From: Meloidogyne chitwoodi
Taxonomy: Eukaryota > Nematoda > Chromadorea > Rhabditida > Meloidogynidae
Assembly (NCBI GenBank): GCA_015183035.1
Contig: JACZZP010000018.1
Span: 372,001-436,000, forward strand
Length of the DNA stretch: 64,000 nucleotides
Direction of reading: 5' to 3'
Position 1 is the stretch's first letter. The number at the start of each line of letters is the position of its first letter. The notes under the pieces were generated by a model. The model was not told the origin of the DNA. It made no database searches and saw nothing but the letters and a program-made list of their open reading frames with translations. The translations under genes were made by a program, and so were the position numbers. Of the stretch, positions 1 through 15,000 are shown one piece after another.

Positions 1-3000
1 TTTAAAAAATTTAAATATTTATTTATCTTATAAATCAGAAGTACACAAAAATTCCAATTTTTCTGCTTTTTTTTTTAAATTTTTAAACAAAAAGGTATTT
101 AATTCATTAGGTTTAGGCTTTATAACATTTTGTTTTTAAATTATTATTTTTTTAATTTTTAGGAAATAATATATGATCTATTAGGATGTTCTAGAGCTTC
201 ATCAAGAACACTTTCTATTTATCCAGAACGTATGAATATTGGAATACGTGCATTAATGGTTATTTTTGATGGAATTCAACAAAATGAAAGTCCTCCAGGG
301 ATGCCACGGTCAATAGGTTTTTTTAAATTTTTATTTTTTTATTTATTATTATTTTTTTAAAAAAGGATTTGTTCCCTTTGGAACAATTCAACGTCAAAAA
401 CGAAGTTATTTGACTCAACCTCTATCTTTTGAAACAGCAATATCTCTTGGTTTAGAACAATATTATCCAGCATGTAGAAAAGCTTTTGACTCAATTTTGC
501 GTACTTTGGATTCTCAAATTGGCAGATCTTTTATGTTAACTGCTGCTCATATTCGTGGAAAAGAATATAATGAAGTTATTAACTGTGAAATGAGAGCTAA
601 ATTAGATCTTTTTCGGACGTGTATTGCTGCTATTCCCCGTTTTCTTCCTGATCCAATGTCTCATCAGGTTTTTTTAAATAATTATTTTTTAATATATTAA
701 TAGAGGGGAATCCCGTAGGTTAAGCAGGGAATTATCTCCTTTAAAGTTTTTTTTAATATTAAAAGAAGAAAGGAGTGTTTCGAGTAACCCTATCTTACTT
801 GTTTTTGTGTCAGAGAAAAAAAAGAGCATAGGAAAAGAAGAGAGTGAGAGAGAAATTCTCTGTTGACGTCAATTTCTTTACTTTTTTTATTTAAAATTTT
901 TCCTTCTTCAACAGTTTTTTTTTTTAATATTTTTACTTTTAGTTAGTCATAGAATTAGTGGGATTATTTTAGAAAAAAAATTTTTTTTTTTAATTTGGAA
1001 TTTTTTCTCTTTCAGGATTTGATAGAATTTGTAATTCGAATGTGTGTTCATGTAGACGAAGAAATTCGATTAACAGCATATCAATCACTTCAAAATTTGG
1101 TAGCTGAATGTCCAGATTGGAGAGAAGATATTTTTCACATTTTTCTTCGTTTTTTGATAAATCAAATTCAGGTTTTTTTATTTAAAAGAAAATGTATTTT
1201 TTGGAACACAAAATATATGCGACTAAATTTAATTAAAATACCACAGTTATTCGCAAAAAATATTTTACACTAGAGGTCGCCAAAGTTGCATTCCCATTCT
1301 ACAGAATTATTTTTTTGAAAAAGAAAGGATTTGGGACTAAAAATCCTGTAAAATCCCGTTCGGGTATTCCTTCCCGTGCCTACCTCTATTTTACACTTAA
1401 AAAGGAAAAATATTTTTTTTGCGATTAAATGGGGTGTTCACACAAGTTCCAAATTGCAAATATTTTTTAAAAATTCTTTTTCTTTAGGATACATTTCCAA
1501 CATTATTAGAGTCAATGGTTCGTTTATTACTTCAATTACTTTCAATTTGGAAATTAAATGTTATTGAACATTTAAAGGGTGAAGCTACTATAATGCTAAA
1601 AATTTCAACAAATAAAATTGGTATTAATTCACAATCTTCAATTTCAGAAAGTTGTACGGTTTTTTTTTCTTTTTTTAAATTAATTAAAAATTGGAAAACA
1701 AACAAATTTTTAATTTTTTTCGCTTTAAAAAAAAATTTTTTAACAGAGAAAACTTGGTTTTAAGACGGGAAAATTTGAATTTTCTAAAAACATATTTGGT
1801 CTTTGGGTTTTTCTATTACTTAAGATTTTGCAATTTTTGGTTAAGTTTCAGGAAACCCTCCTAGTTAATCTCAGAAAAAACTGGAAAATATTTCCTAAAT
1901 TTTTGAAACTTTTGTGGTTTTTTTGGACTTTTTTTTAAATAAAATTAAATTTTAAAATTATTTTTATAAGGTGAATTAATCAACAATTCTTCTTCACATT
2001 CATCATCAATTGAACGTTATATAAATGCTACAGCATTTGTTCTTCATTGTATAGAAGGCCTTGCCCTAACACTTTTGTGTCAATTAAGGCCACAAATTAA
2101 AAGAATGGCAATTTCTTTGTTATATGAAGTTAAAGGATTTTTAGATTTCTTTCCTAAACAACAAAAACAGGTTTCTTTTTTTTTAAATTATTTTAAAAAA
2201 ATTTTTTTAAAAAAAGCAATATGAAACTCCGGTAATTGAAGTTTTGGATGAAGCAACACCTTATGTCATTGAAAAATATATTCAACACGTTTCGGATTCT
2301 GAAAAGGTTTTTTTTTAATTAAAATATTAATTAAAATAATTATTTTTGTAATTCTTATGTTTTTGTTTAAAAAATAAAATGATGTCTCTCGAACGGGTTC
2401 GAACCTGTGACCCCAAAAAATAAAAAAAATATTTATAATTAATTTTAAATAATTTTTGTTCTTTTTTAAGAATATTTGGGTATAGAAATAGTAATAAAAT
2501 AATTATTTTGTTATTTTGATGTCTTTTATTCATAAATAAAATAATGTCTTTCGAACGGGTTCGAACCTGTGACCCCAAAAATTCTTAAAACTTTCAAATT
2601 ATTTTTTTTTTTAATTATTTTTTAAGAAAACTTGGAATAAAGATTTTGCTTCATTTTGTGAAATTGTTTCAAATAATATTAGTATAGATCCAATTTTAGT
2701 AAATGAAGATTTAGGAAATGAATATTTTCGTTGGGATATTTGGGCAAGTGCTCTTTCTGGTTTTTGTGAATATTCTTTTCTTCCTTCAAAATGCACTGTT
2801 GCAATCTCAGTTTATTTTTTTTTAATTAAAATTAATTTTTTTTTTGTAATTAAAATAAATTTTTTTTTTAATATTTTTTAAATATTTTTTTTAGTTTGCA
2901 TGGCCTGCCCTGCTTATTCGCTTTAATTATTGTCATCAAATAATTGATCCAAAGTTTGTTTTTTTAATTAAATTTTATTTTTTAAATTTATTTTTTAAGC

Positions 3001-6000
3001 AATCCACAAAACGAAAATCGAAGTTCTCTCTTAAGAAGTAGCAAAAGTAGATTTACAAATTGGCCATTATGTGGAGATGTGCTTAGCCATGAAAATTATT
3101 TAAGTTTATGGCAAAAATATATTGTTATGGTTTTTGGACTGTTCCAATCGAAGACTACTTTTTTATCAAATTCAGCATTAATTAATAATTGTAGTAGCAG
3201 AAACTTCTCACCGTTTGTTTTATTTTAATTAAATTGGGGAAAATTTAAAAAAAAAAATTGAAGAGCATGAAATTTTTGAATAAACTCCAATTTTAGGCAA
3301 ACTTTTTTTTAATAATTAATTAATTAAATATATTTTCTGGCATTAATTTTGCTATAATTTTTTAGTTTTTTTTCCAAAAAATGTGAGCAAATCTCTCAGA
3401 TTTAAAAAAATTAAAAATTTAATTTTTTAAAGTTGCTTTGATTCTTCAGAAGTAAATAAATCAATGATAAGTTCAGTCAAAATGACAAGAACTGGACTTT
3501 TAAATTGTTCCCAACTTTTACAAAAAGCTTCAATAATGATTAGATGGGAAGCTACTGATATTAAAGATTCTGTTGTTTTGGGAATGGGTTCAATGAATTC
3601 TGAATGTTTTGAGTTTTGTTTAAATTTAATTTTTAATTTTTTTTTTTTTAAATTTATTTTAAGACTTCTTTTTGAAGAATTTAATTTGAAAGGAATTTTG
3701 CGTGAAGTTGGAGAACGCAAAAACGAAACTAATTTGAGAAGAAAAAAGAGAAAGGATACGCTTAGATTACAATTGAGTAAGTTTATTAATTTTTGACTGT
3801 TTGACCATTATGTCCATTGACCATTATGTCCATTGACCATTTTATAAAAAATTAAAAATAAATTTTTAATTTTTTTTTCAGTTAGAATTCTAGAATTAGC
3901 TTTATTTCGAGGATTATTTGATCATTCAACATTCTTTGATCGTCATTCAGGTTCTCTTTCTCCTCTTTTGCTTGAATTTGTTGAATCTGTTCGGTTTCAT
4001 GTTGAATCGGAAACTGTATTTTTTTTTTAATTTTTTATATATTTTTTTAAATTTTTAAAATTTATTTTTTTAAGATTCGTGATGTAAAAACAATGAGAAT
4101 TCATTTTGCTAAAATTGTTACTGAAATTGTTTCAAGTGTTCCACGTATTTTTTTAATTTTTATTTTAATTTATTTTTTAATTTTTAAAAAAGTTGATTTG
4201 CGTGAAAATCTTTTACCAATGGATTTGAGACGTTCTTTATTTTTCCTTTTCTTTTCATGGTGCAGTAGAATTTTGGGAAATTCTTCTAATGATAATAGAA
4301 GGTTTTTTTAATTTAATATATTTTTTTAAATATTTTAAAATAATAATAAAAAAGAAGGGAGTGTATGGTCCTTTTTTGTGTTTTTTCTTAATCTAATTTT
4401 CTCAAAATAAAATTTTTTGATCTTTACATTTTTATAAATTCCTTTAGGTCCGTAAATAAGATCATTCACACTCTTTTTTATTATTATACATTTTTTAAAA
4501 TAATTATTTTTGATCAATTTTGGGGACAATTCATCAAAATAAAATAAAAATTAATTTATTTTCCTAAAAAAAATTTAAATTTTTTTTTAAGAAACACAAA
4601 AAATAGCCCTTAAAAATTAATAGAATATATTCCTCAAATAAACAATTAATTTATTTATTTTTTAAAGAAAAGAAAATAATAATGATAATAATATTGGTAT
4701 AAATGTTGAACAAAAAGCAATTCAAGCAATGTGTTCACTTTTTTGTGTTGGAAGTATTTTTGAATGTCAAGGACAATTTGGAGATGAAGATTATATTTTA
4801 AGGTGGATTGAAGCTTTGTTATCTTCTAATAATACTACGGTTTTTTATTTTTAATTTTTTTTTTAAATTTAAGTTTTTTTTAAAGAGGGGGGTATTTTAG
4901 AAGATTATTTAATTTTCCTGCTTCTTTTTCTATAAAAAAAGAAAATATTAATTTTAAGATTAACGGAATTTGTGAAGAATTGCTTTGTACAATGCTCCAT
5001 TTAAATGAAAATTTTCCTCAATTATTTGAAAAAGTTTTGCAAATGTGTTATATTAAAGACGAACTTGTTGGGTCTAGATGCTTTAGATCTTTGGCTTTAC
5101 TTTTTTCTCAAAGGTTTTTTTAAGAAATCAGAATGTTTTAAGAAGTCAGAATGTTTTAAAAAATCAGAATGTTTAAGAAATCATAATGTTTTAAGAAATC
5201 AGAATGTTTTAAAAAAAATTCTGATTTTAGAAATTAATTCTGATTTTAATAAATTCAGATTTTGATAAAATACATATATAAGTATTGCTTATATAAACAC
5301 AAGTAAAAATACAAAAAAAGTTTTTTTAATTTTACAGAGAATATCCTTGTGAATTTATATCACTTTTATGCCTCTGTGGAACATATGCCTCAGATTCAGA
5401 AGATATTTCAATTCGTCAAACAGCTTATTTATTTATTTCTCTTTTAAGAAGACAATTTTTAGATGTTAATTTATCTCCATTAAATATTTCTTCAATTGAA
5501 GAATTTAATAAAAATAAAAAAAATGTTGGAGAAAATTTTGATTATAAAGCAAAGTAATTAATTAATATTATTTTTTATTAAATTATTTTTTCAGTTATTT
5601 TTCAATGAGTCAAACATGTATTAGTCAACAATTAGCAAAACAATATTCTCATCTTACAATGCCAATATTTTCTGGTTTATTTTTTATTTATTTTAAATTT
5701 ATTTTTTAGAAATTTGTTCAAGAATTGAATCTGCTCGTCCAAATCGACAAATTCCAATGTTAATATTTTTACATGAATGGATAAAAAATATAGTTTTAAT
5801 TGATAATTATTGTGATATTTATTTACCTAAAAATTCAATAGAAAAAGAAGAAGAAAATAATAATGATTGTGGTTGGGGGTCAGAAGAAGCAACACAATTA
5901 ATTTTAAATAATTTATTATTTTTAACTGCTAAACTTTCTTGTGAACATGATAAAGAAATTAGAGAATTATGGAAATGTTTGGCTACAAATTATTTGTCTA

Positions 6001-9000
6001 ATTTACCTATTATTGTTCATTTTTTATTTATGATGATTTCTTTGTCATTGGAGAATATGCTTCCATTGGTAAGAGAAATTTTGTTTATATAGAGAAATAC
6101 ATATATATTCTGATTTCTGAAATTTTATAAAATACAATCAGAATTAAAACTTTTCTTTAAAAATCAGAATTAAAACTTTCCTTAAAAATCAGAATTAAAA
6201 CTTCTAAAAATCAGAATTAAAACTTTTTTAAACTTAAAATTCTGATTTCTGAAATTTATAAAACACAAGAAAAACTGTGTGTTTTTCTTATTTCTTATTA
6301 ATAACGCTAATTTTTTTTATGAAATTTGTATTTTATTAAAAATCAGAATTTTAATAAAACTAAAAATTCATTTGACTCATTTTTTAATTTTTTAAAGGCA
6401 AAAAAAATATCAGCATATATTCTTGAAGCTTGTGGTGAACAATTTATTACTTTATTAGTAAATAAATTAGAAAAAGTTGGGAAATCATTTAAACATTTAA
6501 TATGTCGATCAGAAATGCCTCCATTTTATCGTTGGGAAATTGAAGAAGAAGAAGAAGAAGAAAATAATAATAAAAATAATTTTGAAGAAGAAAAAGAATT
6601 TGAAAATAATTATGAAAATATTGAAGAAGGAAAATGTAAAAATAATAAAAATCAAGAATTTAATAATATTTATTCAAAAGTTCCAAAACAATTAACAATG
6701 CCTCCTTATGGTGGAAATTATTCAAGACTTTCTTTACTTTTTTTAACACAACAACAAAATAATCAAAATAATACACTTTCTAGGTATTTTTATTTAAATT
6801 TAATTAAATTTAATTAAATAGAAGTAATATGTCACTATTTTTACTTTGTGATTTAATTGGATTAAAAATTTCAATTTGTTGGAATAATTATATTCCAAAA
6901 TTATTACATATTGCTGTTATAAATTTGGATTCTTTTGATAAAATTATTTGTTTTCATTCACGCCAAATAATTATTAATATTTGTTTAATGTTTATTGAAG
7001 AAAAAGATGTTTCTCTTGTTCAAGTTGCAACAACACTTATTAAAAATCAGGTAAGTAAATAATATAATTCTGGTTTTTTGTATTTTCCAATTTAAGTTTA
7101 TTTTCTGTTTTTTGTGTTTTCTATATTTTTAATAATTCTGATTCTTCTAAGTTGTGTTTTATTTTAGCTCTTTTGCAAGTTTATTTTCTGATTTTCAGAA
7201 TTCAAGTTTGTGTTTTTGTATTTTCCCATTAAGTTTCTTTTCTCAAATTAAATATAACAAAATTTTTGCTTTTCTTTTTTAGCTAAGAAATCAAGAAAAA
7301 ATAAAAGAATCAAAATTTGATGAAATTGGACAAAATAATAATAATAAATCAACAAATAATAATGAAAATAATTCAAGTTTAACAAGTTCATCAATTTTAA
7401 ATTCACCAAAAATTAATTTAAATAATAATAATAAATTAAATAATTTAATTAATTATTTCAATTATTATAAAGAACAATTATTTTCTGTTGATGCTTTATT
7501 TTGTTCAAAAACTGAACTTTTAAAATGTATTTTATTTTGTCTTTCACAAAAGTTGGTTTTTTTTAAATTTTAAATTAAATTTATTTTTATTTATTTAAAA
7601 AAAGTAAATATACAAATTTATGGACATGGGAGGACACAACACAAAGATGTTGGATTACTGAAAGTTCTAAACAAGTTGGACGTTTTGTTCAACGTTTAGT
7701 TGATTTTTTATTACCAAAATTACCTGAATTAGCAATTAATTGGACTCAATTTGCTATTAATTTTGCTTTTAAAATTCCAAATAGACATTTTTTTGGTAAA
7801 TTAAAATTTTAATTCTCTTTAAAAATTAAAAATATGCTTCAAATTTTTTTTTTCGAAGCTTGCTTCAAATTTAAAAATAAGACGTAGTGTAAAATTTTTT
7901 AATTTGAAGCAAGTAAAAAAACAACTTGGGCATATTTTTGTATTTTTTTCTGAAATTATTCTTAAGTATTTTTTAAATTTTATTTTCCAAATTAAATATC
8001 TATCAAACTTTTTTTGCTTCAAGTTTATTTTTTTTTTAATTTTTTGCTTCAAGTTTATTTTTTTAATTTTGCTTCAAGTTTATTTTTTTAATTTTATTAT
8101 TTAAGTTTATTTTTTTAATTTTGCTTCAAGTTTATTTTTTTAATTTTTTGCTTCAAGTTTATTTTTTTTTAATTTATTATTTAAAGGTCGTTCATTTCAA
8201 ATTGCTGGATCTTTAGGTACTAATCCTACACCATTTATTCATTTATTAATTTCTCGTTTAATTGATATTTTTTCTGAAAATAATGATGAAACACAACAAA
8301 GTTTTATTATTGGTAAAATTAATTAATTATTTTTAAATTTATTTTTTTTTAGAATTATTTATTTGTCTTCAAAAAATGATTCAATCTATTGATAATAATT
8401 CTAAAACATTTTCTAATGGACATTGTCGTTCAATTAGTTATACTCGTAATTTTTGGGAACCTTTGGAAGCGAACATAAAGGATGAGAAAAAAGGTTAAAG
8501 ATTTTTTACATTTCTAGGTTATTTGAGTCTTGAATTTTTTAGTTACTTGAGTCTCTGGTTAACTTGAGTCATAATTTCTATAACTAGTTTTGACTGTTCA
8601 AGTCTCTTTTTTTAGGTCCAATTGAGTATTGACCACTTAAGTTTATTAGACCATTTGAGTCTTAGCATAAATTAAATTTTTAAAATAGATATTCGTCACT
8701 CACTTTTGCTTTCAAGTAATTTTGACATAAAAAAGTCACCTTTAAAAAGAAGTAGAAGTGCATCAATGCCAAAAATAAATACTGAAACTTGTGCTTATCT
8801 AACAGAAGAAAATATTCTTTCATTTGCACAATTAGCAACAATTTCTCTTTTAATGTTAGAGTCAAATATTGATAATGAATTTTTAATTGGATTGCATACA
8901 TTTGACAAGGTTTTTATTTTATTGACCATTTGAGTCTTAAAAAATATTTTTTTAATTTTTTTTAGATTTTACAAGCCAGCGGAAATCAACGTTCAGAATT

Positions 9001-12000
9001 TCTTTCACGCTTAGACGAAATTGTAAATAAAAGTTGTTGTGAATCATTAAATACTGAAATTATTGGACTAACTTTGAAAGGTTTTTTTATTTTTTAATAA
9101 AATTAAATTTTGATATTAAATTTAAAAAATTTTATTCTTCTGCGAATTTTCAATTTTTCAAGTTTTAAAATATGATTAATATATTATTTAAAAGAAAATG
9201 TTGTAGTGTGTTTGTAGTCTAGTCGGTAGTAGTGGCGACTCTCTGTGAGAGGCTTGTGGGTTCGAATCCTTTTGGAAGAAAAAATTTTTATTTTTAATAT
9301 TAATTTAATTTTTAGGTATTTTGTATCCTTTTCATGGATATGAATGTTCAATTTCAATATTTTCAAAATGCCTTTTAAGTTTAAATCAAAAAATAGTTTG
9401 TAAAGATGCAAAAGAATCTTTTTCTTTAATTGTAGCAGGTTTATTTTTAATTTTTATTTTTTATTTTAATTTTTTTTAAAGTTTCATTACCCTATTGTAT
9501 TCAAAACTTTAATTCACCAACTTTGCAAAGTTCAAAACTTGTACAATCAATATCTTCGGTTTCTTTTTTATTTTTTTTTAAAAGAAATTTATATTTAATT
9601 TTTTAAGCATTGTCGAACAGAATTAATTCAACTTTCAAAAGAAGGGGAAGTTTGTATTGACAGTTTTTGTGACCATCCTCTTTCTAATTTAATAACGGTT
9701 TATTTTTATTAATTAATAAAATTATTTAATTTATCCGATGAATTGGTTAATTAAAGGGTAATTTTACCCTTTCTTCATTTATTTTTATTTATTTTTTTTT
9801 TTTTAATTTTCTACCAGAAATTAACTGTTTTATATAAAATTTTATATAATTTTCCCTGTTTTATTTTTTTTATTTAAAATAAAAATTAGATAAAAAAGTG
9901 TACAATTAACACAGATTTTAAGAGGTTTGTCTCTCTAATTTCCTTATGAATTTTATTTTTTAAATTTTAAAAAATAGCTCCAATCATTTTTTAATTAAAT
10001 TTAATAATTTATAATTTAATAATTAATTTAAAGATGATGGATCAATATAAAGAACAAACATTTCCTCGTGATTATACTCAATGGACAAAATGTGTTATAA
10101 ATTATTTATTAGATGCATTTAAACCTGACACTTTTCAATTAATTATTATATTAACTGAAATGCTTGAAAAAAGTCCAATATCTTTACATTCTTGTTTATT
10201 GGATATTTTATTGTTATTATTTAATTATGGAAATTTAAATAATTGCCCTCCGGGGTTTTTTAATTCACAGGTTTTTATTTTATTTTTTTTGGAAATATAA
10301 TGACGACATTTGAGTCTTTTGATTTTTTGAGACTCTATTGACATGATTTTACAAATTTTTAAAATTAAATTTTTTTCAAGACTCAAATGTCTTTTTATAA
10401 TTTTTAAATAATTCTTTAAGATTGTCAAAACAATTTTTAAACATATTCATGGTTCAACTTCTAAAGAAGCTTCAAATATTTTTAAAGCAATTTTGGAAAA
10501 ATGGAATGTTATTTCGGTTAATAAACTTTCGTCAAATGAGGTTTTTTAAAAATTTAAAAAATTTTTTAATTTTTTTAGAAAGAATTTATTTCAAAAAGAA
10601 AGCCTGAATTTGAAATTCGATTTGAAAAACCATTTTTACATGAAATTGTTTTTTCTTCAGATAAATTAACTTTGGATTGTTTAGCAAGTGCTAGACAAAA
10701 GGTTTGTTTTTTATTTTATTTAAATATATACTCTAATGTCACCCCTTATGATTTTAAAATTTATAACTGAGAGAAAAGACATTTATGAGGCCATTTAGAG
10801 AATTTTTGATAGTACATTTGAGTCTCATTTTTGCAATTTAAAATGAGACTCAAATGTCCTTATTAAAATAAAAGGAGTGGTATGTTCTCTCCCATCATTA
10901 TTAACTTTTTATGTGTTTTTAACCTTTATTTTTTAGATAAGAAAAAAGTTGATAACTTTATTTTCCGCATTTGGCCTTTCTCCTGTTTGTATATCTACTA
11001 GACATCTCTCTGTAAATTTTTTATTTTTAAATTAATAACTAAAATGCTTATGTAAATATTTGAGGTTTTAAGTTTATTAAAAAAAAGTTTGTGGTAATGT
11101 CTCGGTAGTCCAATGGTAGTGTGCTTGATTTTGTTTAACGAACATGAGTGGAAGGGTGTGGGTTCGAATCCTATTGGTGGTTATCCTTTTATTTCCTTCT
11201 TAATTTAATCATTTTAAATAAATAAAATATTAAAGTAATTAAAAATTATAATTTATTTTAATTTAATCAAACAGCTTTTATCAAAATCATTTACTGATAT
11301 ACAAAACGAAGAAAAACAAAAAATAATTGAAGAAAAAAATAATTTATTATTTAATGAACAACAAAATAATAATAATTTAATTGTAGATAATAGAATGTCT
11401 AGTCCAAAAAGTTTTGTTGGTGGAGGAGTAGGAGGGGGAGGAATTTTATTAAAAGAAAATTCAAATGCAAATAGTTGTTGTGAACTAATATCTTTACGTA
11501 CAACAGATTCTTTTCCAAGAGTATTTAAAGAATTTGATTTTCTTGAAGCAGAAAATGATTCTGTTTCTGAATCTGCTGAAAGTTGTTTTAATTGGTTGTC
11601 TACTATGAGAACACCTAGGTAATATAAGAGAAAAAAATTAATTATTAAAAAAAATTAAAAAAAAATCTTTTAGAATATGTTCAGAAAATATTGATATAAA
11701 CACACAAAATGATCAAGACGAATTAGGAGATGATGAAGAAGAATTTTATGATGAAGATGTAGATTTAGATAGTAATAATTCAAATAAAAATAATTCTAAT
11801 TCAAATTTATATTCTCCAAAATCATTTACAACAACTAATAGTAATACAAGACATTCTTCATTAGAAAGTATTGGAATATTAGCTGTTCAACAAAAAAATA
11901 ATTTAATTAAAAATAAAAAAAGAAAAAGAAAAGGAGGATGGGGAAGACCTACAAGTTTTGCAGCGAGTGACTCTAATAATGATATTTCTTCTGATAAAAC

Positions 12001-15000
12001 ACCTATACAATCTAGACATCATAGTGATGATGAGAGTAGTGATGAGGAAGAGGATCAATCAGAATGTATTTTTTAAAGTTTATTTTCTGATTTTTGTATT
12101 TTTAAGTTTAATAAGTTTATTTTCTGATTTTTGTATTTTTAAGTTTAAGTTTATTTTCTGATTTGTATTTTTAAGGTGAACAACAAAATATTGAAGAGGA
12201 AGATGAATCTATGTCAAGAGGAAGACGAAGAATTGAAGAAGAAATGGGAAGAGAATTTGGAAGAAGAATTGAAGAGATTGAAGGAAGAGAGGGAAGAGAA
12301 GATGAACTAATGGGAAGAGAAGAAAAGGGTAAGAAAGAAGAACAAATTTTGAGAGAAATTGGTATTTGTACTAATAATTTTATTAAAAATTGTGATCAAC
12401 AAAATGATTTAGAAGAACAAAATAATATAGTTAAAATGAGAAGACAAATAATAATAAAAAATAAAAATAATAATTTAATTTTAAAAAATAAACAACAACC
12501 TTCATCTTCAATAATTTCATCAACAACTTTATCACCTTCAAAAACATCAACAATATCTTCATTAAAACAACAACAACATAAAATAATTACAAGAAGAAAT
12601 TCTAGTGCAGAAAGTTCACATAATTCAAATTCATTATATACAACAACAATTAATTCTGCTTTTATTCCATTAGTATATTCTGATTTTAAACAACAAAAAC
12701 AGAATAGTAATAAAATATTGGAAGAAAATAATTTTATTAAATTAGAATGTTCACATCATATTTCTGGAATGGTTAAGTTTTATTTTCTGATTTTTGTATT
12801 TTTAAGGTTAAGTTTGTTTTCTGATTTTTGTATTTTAAGTTTATTTCTGATTTTTGTGTTTTAAGTTTTATTTTCTGATTTTTGTATTTTTATTTTTTAA
12901 TTGTTTTACTCATTTTATTTCAACTCGTAGGTAGAACATTTATGGAATAATTCTATTTCTCGCTTAGACGATGATCAGAATGGATTAATTATTTCAAATT
13001 CAATTATTCTTTTAACTCAACTTTTCCGAGTAAAAAAAATATTTTTCTTATTTTTATAATTAATTTTATTTAAGGAAAAAAGTATTTTTCTAACCCGACT
13101 TTTGCGTGATTCTTTGGATATTTGTAACAATTTTATTCAAAAAAGTGATTCAACTTTACAGCAAAGGAGTGGTGGATCTAATAGTTCAATGTCTGATATT
13201 TCTTTACAATTATTTCGATCTTTAAATTTTCTTCTCAAATTTGTTGAATGTCCTTTTCTTTTTGTATCTTCACAATTTGTTAGTTTTTTTTTTAATTTAA
13301 ATTTAATTTTTTTAAGCTTAACTCTTCTGATTTACTTGTTATACAAAAAATTGCCTTATTCGAACTTCGTGAACATTTTGATGTCTGTTTTAATTTTTTA
13401 ATTAAAAAATATTATTTAAAAATTATTTTTTAAGACATTTAATGAACATCAAGAACAAGCTTTACGTGTAAGTTTTAAAAAATATAAATTTTTATTCTGA
13501 AATACATATTCTGATTTTTAAATTAATTAGGATTGATATTTTAAAATTTTTAAAAGACAAAACAGAATAATTTTTTATATAAATTACATTCTTTCTTATA
13601 ATTCTGATTTTTGTATTTTTTATAGTTAAGTTTGTTTTCTGATTTTTAAGTTTGTTTTTCTGATTTTTAAATTTGTTTTTCTGGTCTTTAAGTTTGTTTT
13701 TCTGGTTTTTAAGTTTGTTTTTCTGGTTTTCAGAATTAGTTTTTATTTATTTAATTTTTATTCTTTTACCTGTCATTTTTCTCTTGGGATTTTTGTCGGT
13801 GTTTTATATATTTATTATTGTTGCCACTTGTCAAAATCAAAAAAGAGTCATTTTATTATTTTAAAAAAGAGAAGAGAAAATATTTAATAATTACCTTTTT
13901 ATTCTTTTAAATCTTCTCAAATTTCAAAATTTTCTAAAAAATAAAAAGAGACAAATTAAAAGGGCAAAAGAGCACAAAAACACATTAAAAGCGTTAAAAA
14001 TGTTTAAAAAAAATTATTTTTTTTTAATTTTAGGCATTAAATATGTTAAAATCAACACAAAAATTATTATTAATAAATGAAGCCGACAATAATAAAAATA
14101 ATAATAATGGAGGAGAATGTAGTTGTAGTACTTCAGCAAGTTTAACATCTTCATTTTCTTCTTCAGTTAATCAACATTTTCAATTTATTAAAAATCAGGT
14201 TTTATTTTAAAAATTTGAATTTTTTATTTAATTTTTTAGGAGTTTTTTCTGTACAAATCATTACATAAACTTTGTTTTCAATTATTGTTAGTGTTGGAAA
14301 AATTTATTGAAATGTGTTTTTCTGTTCAAAATTCTGTTAATTCTCAGGTTTATATATTTTTTTAAATTTTTTTTTTATTTTTTTTTATTTTTTAATTTAT
14401 TTTTTTTTAAATTTTATTTTATTTTTTTTTTAATTTTTACTCCTTAATATATCAGAAAAAAATTTAAAAATTATTTTTTAATTTTTTAGGAGTCAGATTT
14501 AACCCCAGCAGTGACCACATTACAAAAAGAATTACTTTCACATTTATCAACATCTTCATCTTTAGATTCTTTTAAAACAACTAGTAGTAGTTTAAATTCT
14601 GAAATTTTATTAGAAAAAGGAGAAAATAATAATTTATTAAATATTAAACAATTATTAAATCAATTTAAAAATGTTTTGATGTTATACACAACAAATAAAC
14701 AATTTAAAAATGCTTTTAATAAATTGGCACAATTAAGGTTAATTTTAATTTATTTTTTTTTTAATTTTATTTTTAAAGAAATCAATATTCTTCTTCTGGA
14801 CAGTTTGGTTGTTGTGAACAAATTGATATTGATGTTCTTTTAATTAATTTTTGTACAAGTCATTGTTCTCTAAGTGTATGGGCTTTGATTGGGTCTTTTG
14901 AACAGGTTAAATATTTTTAGAAAAATTTATTAAAAATTAAATTAAATATTTTTTTTAGCTTCGTTTATTGTGCGCACAACTAAAAGAATCAAATGTACAA

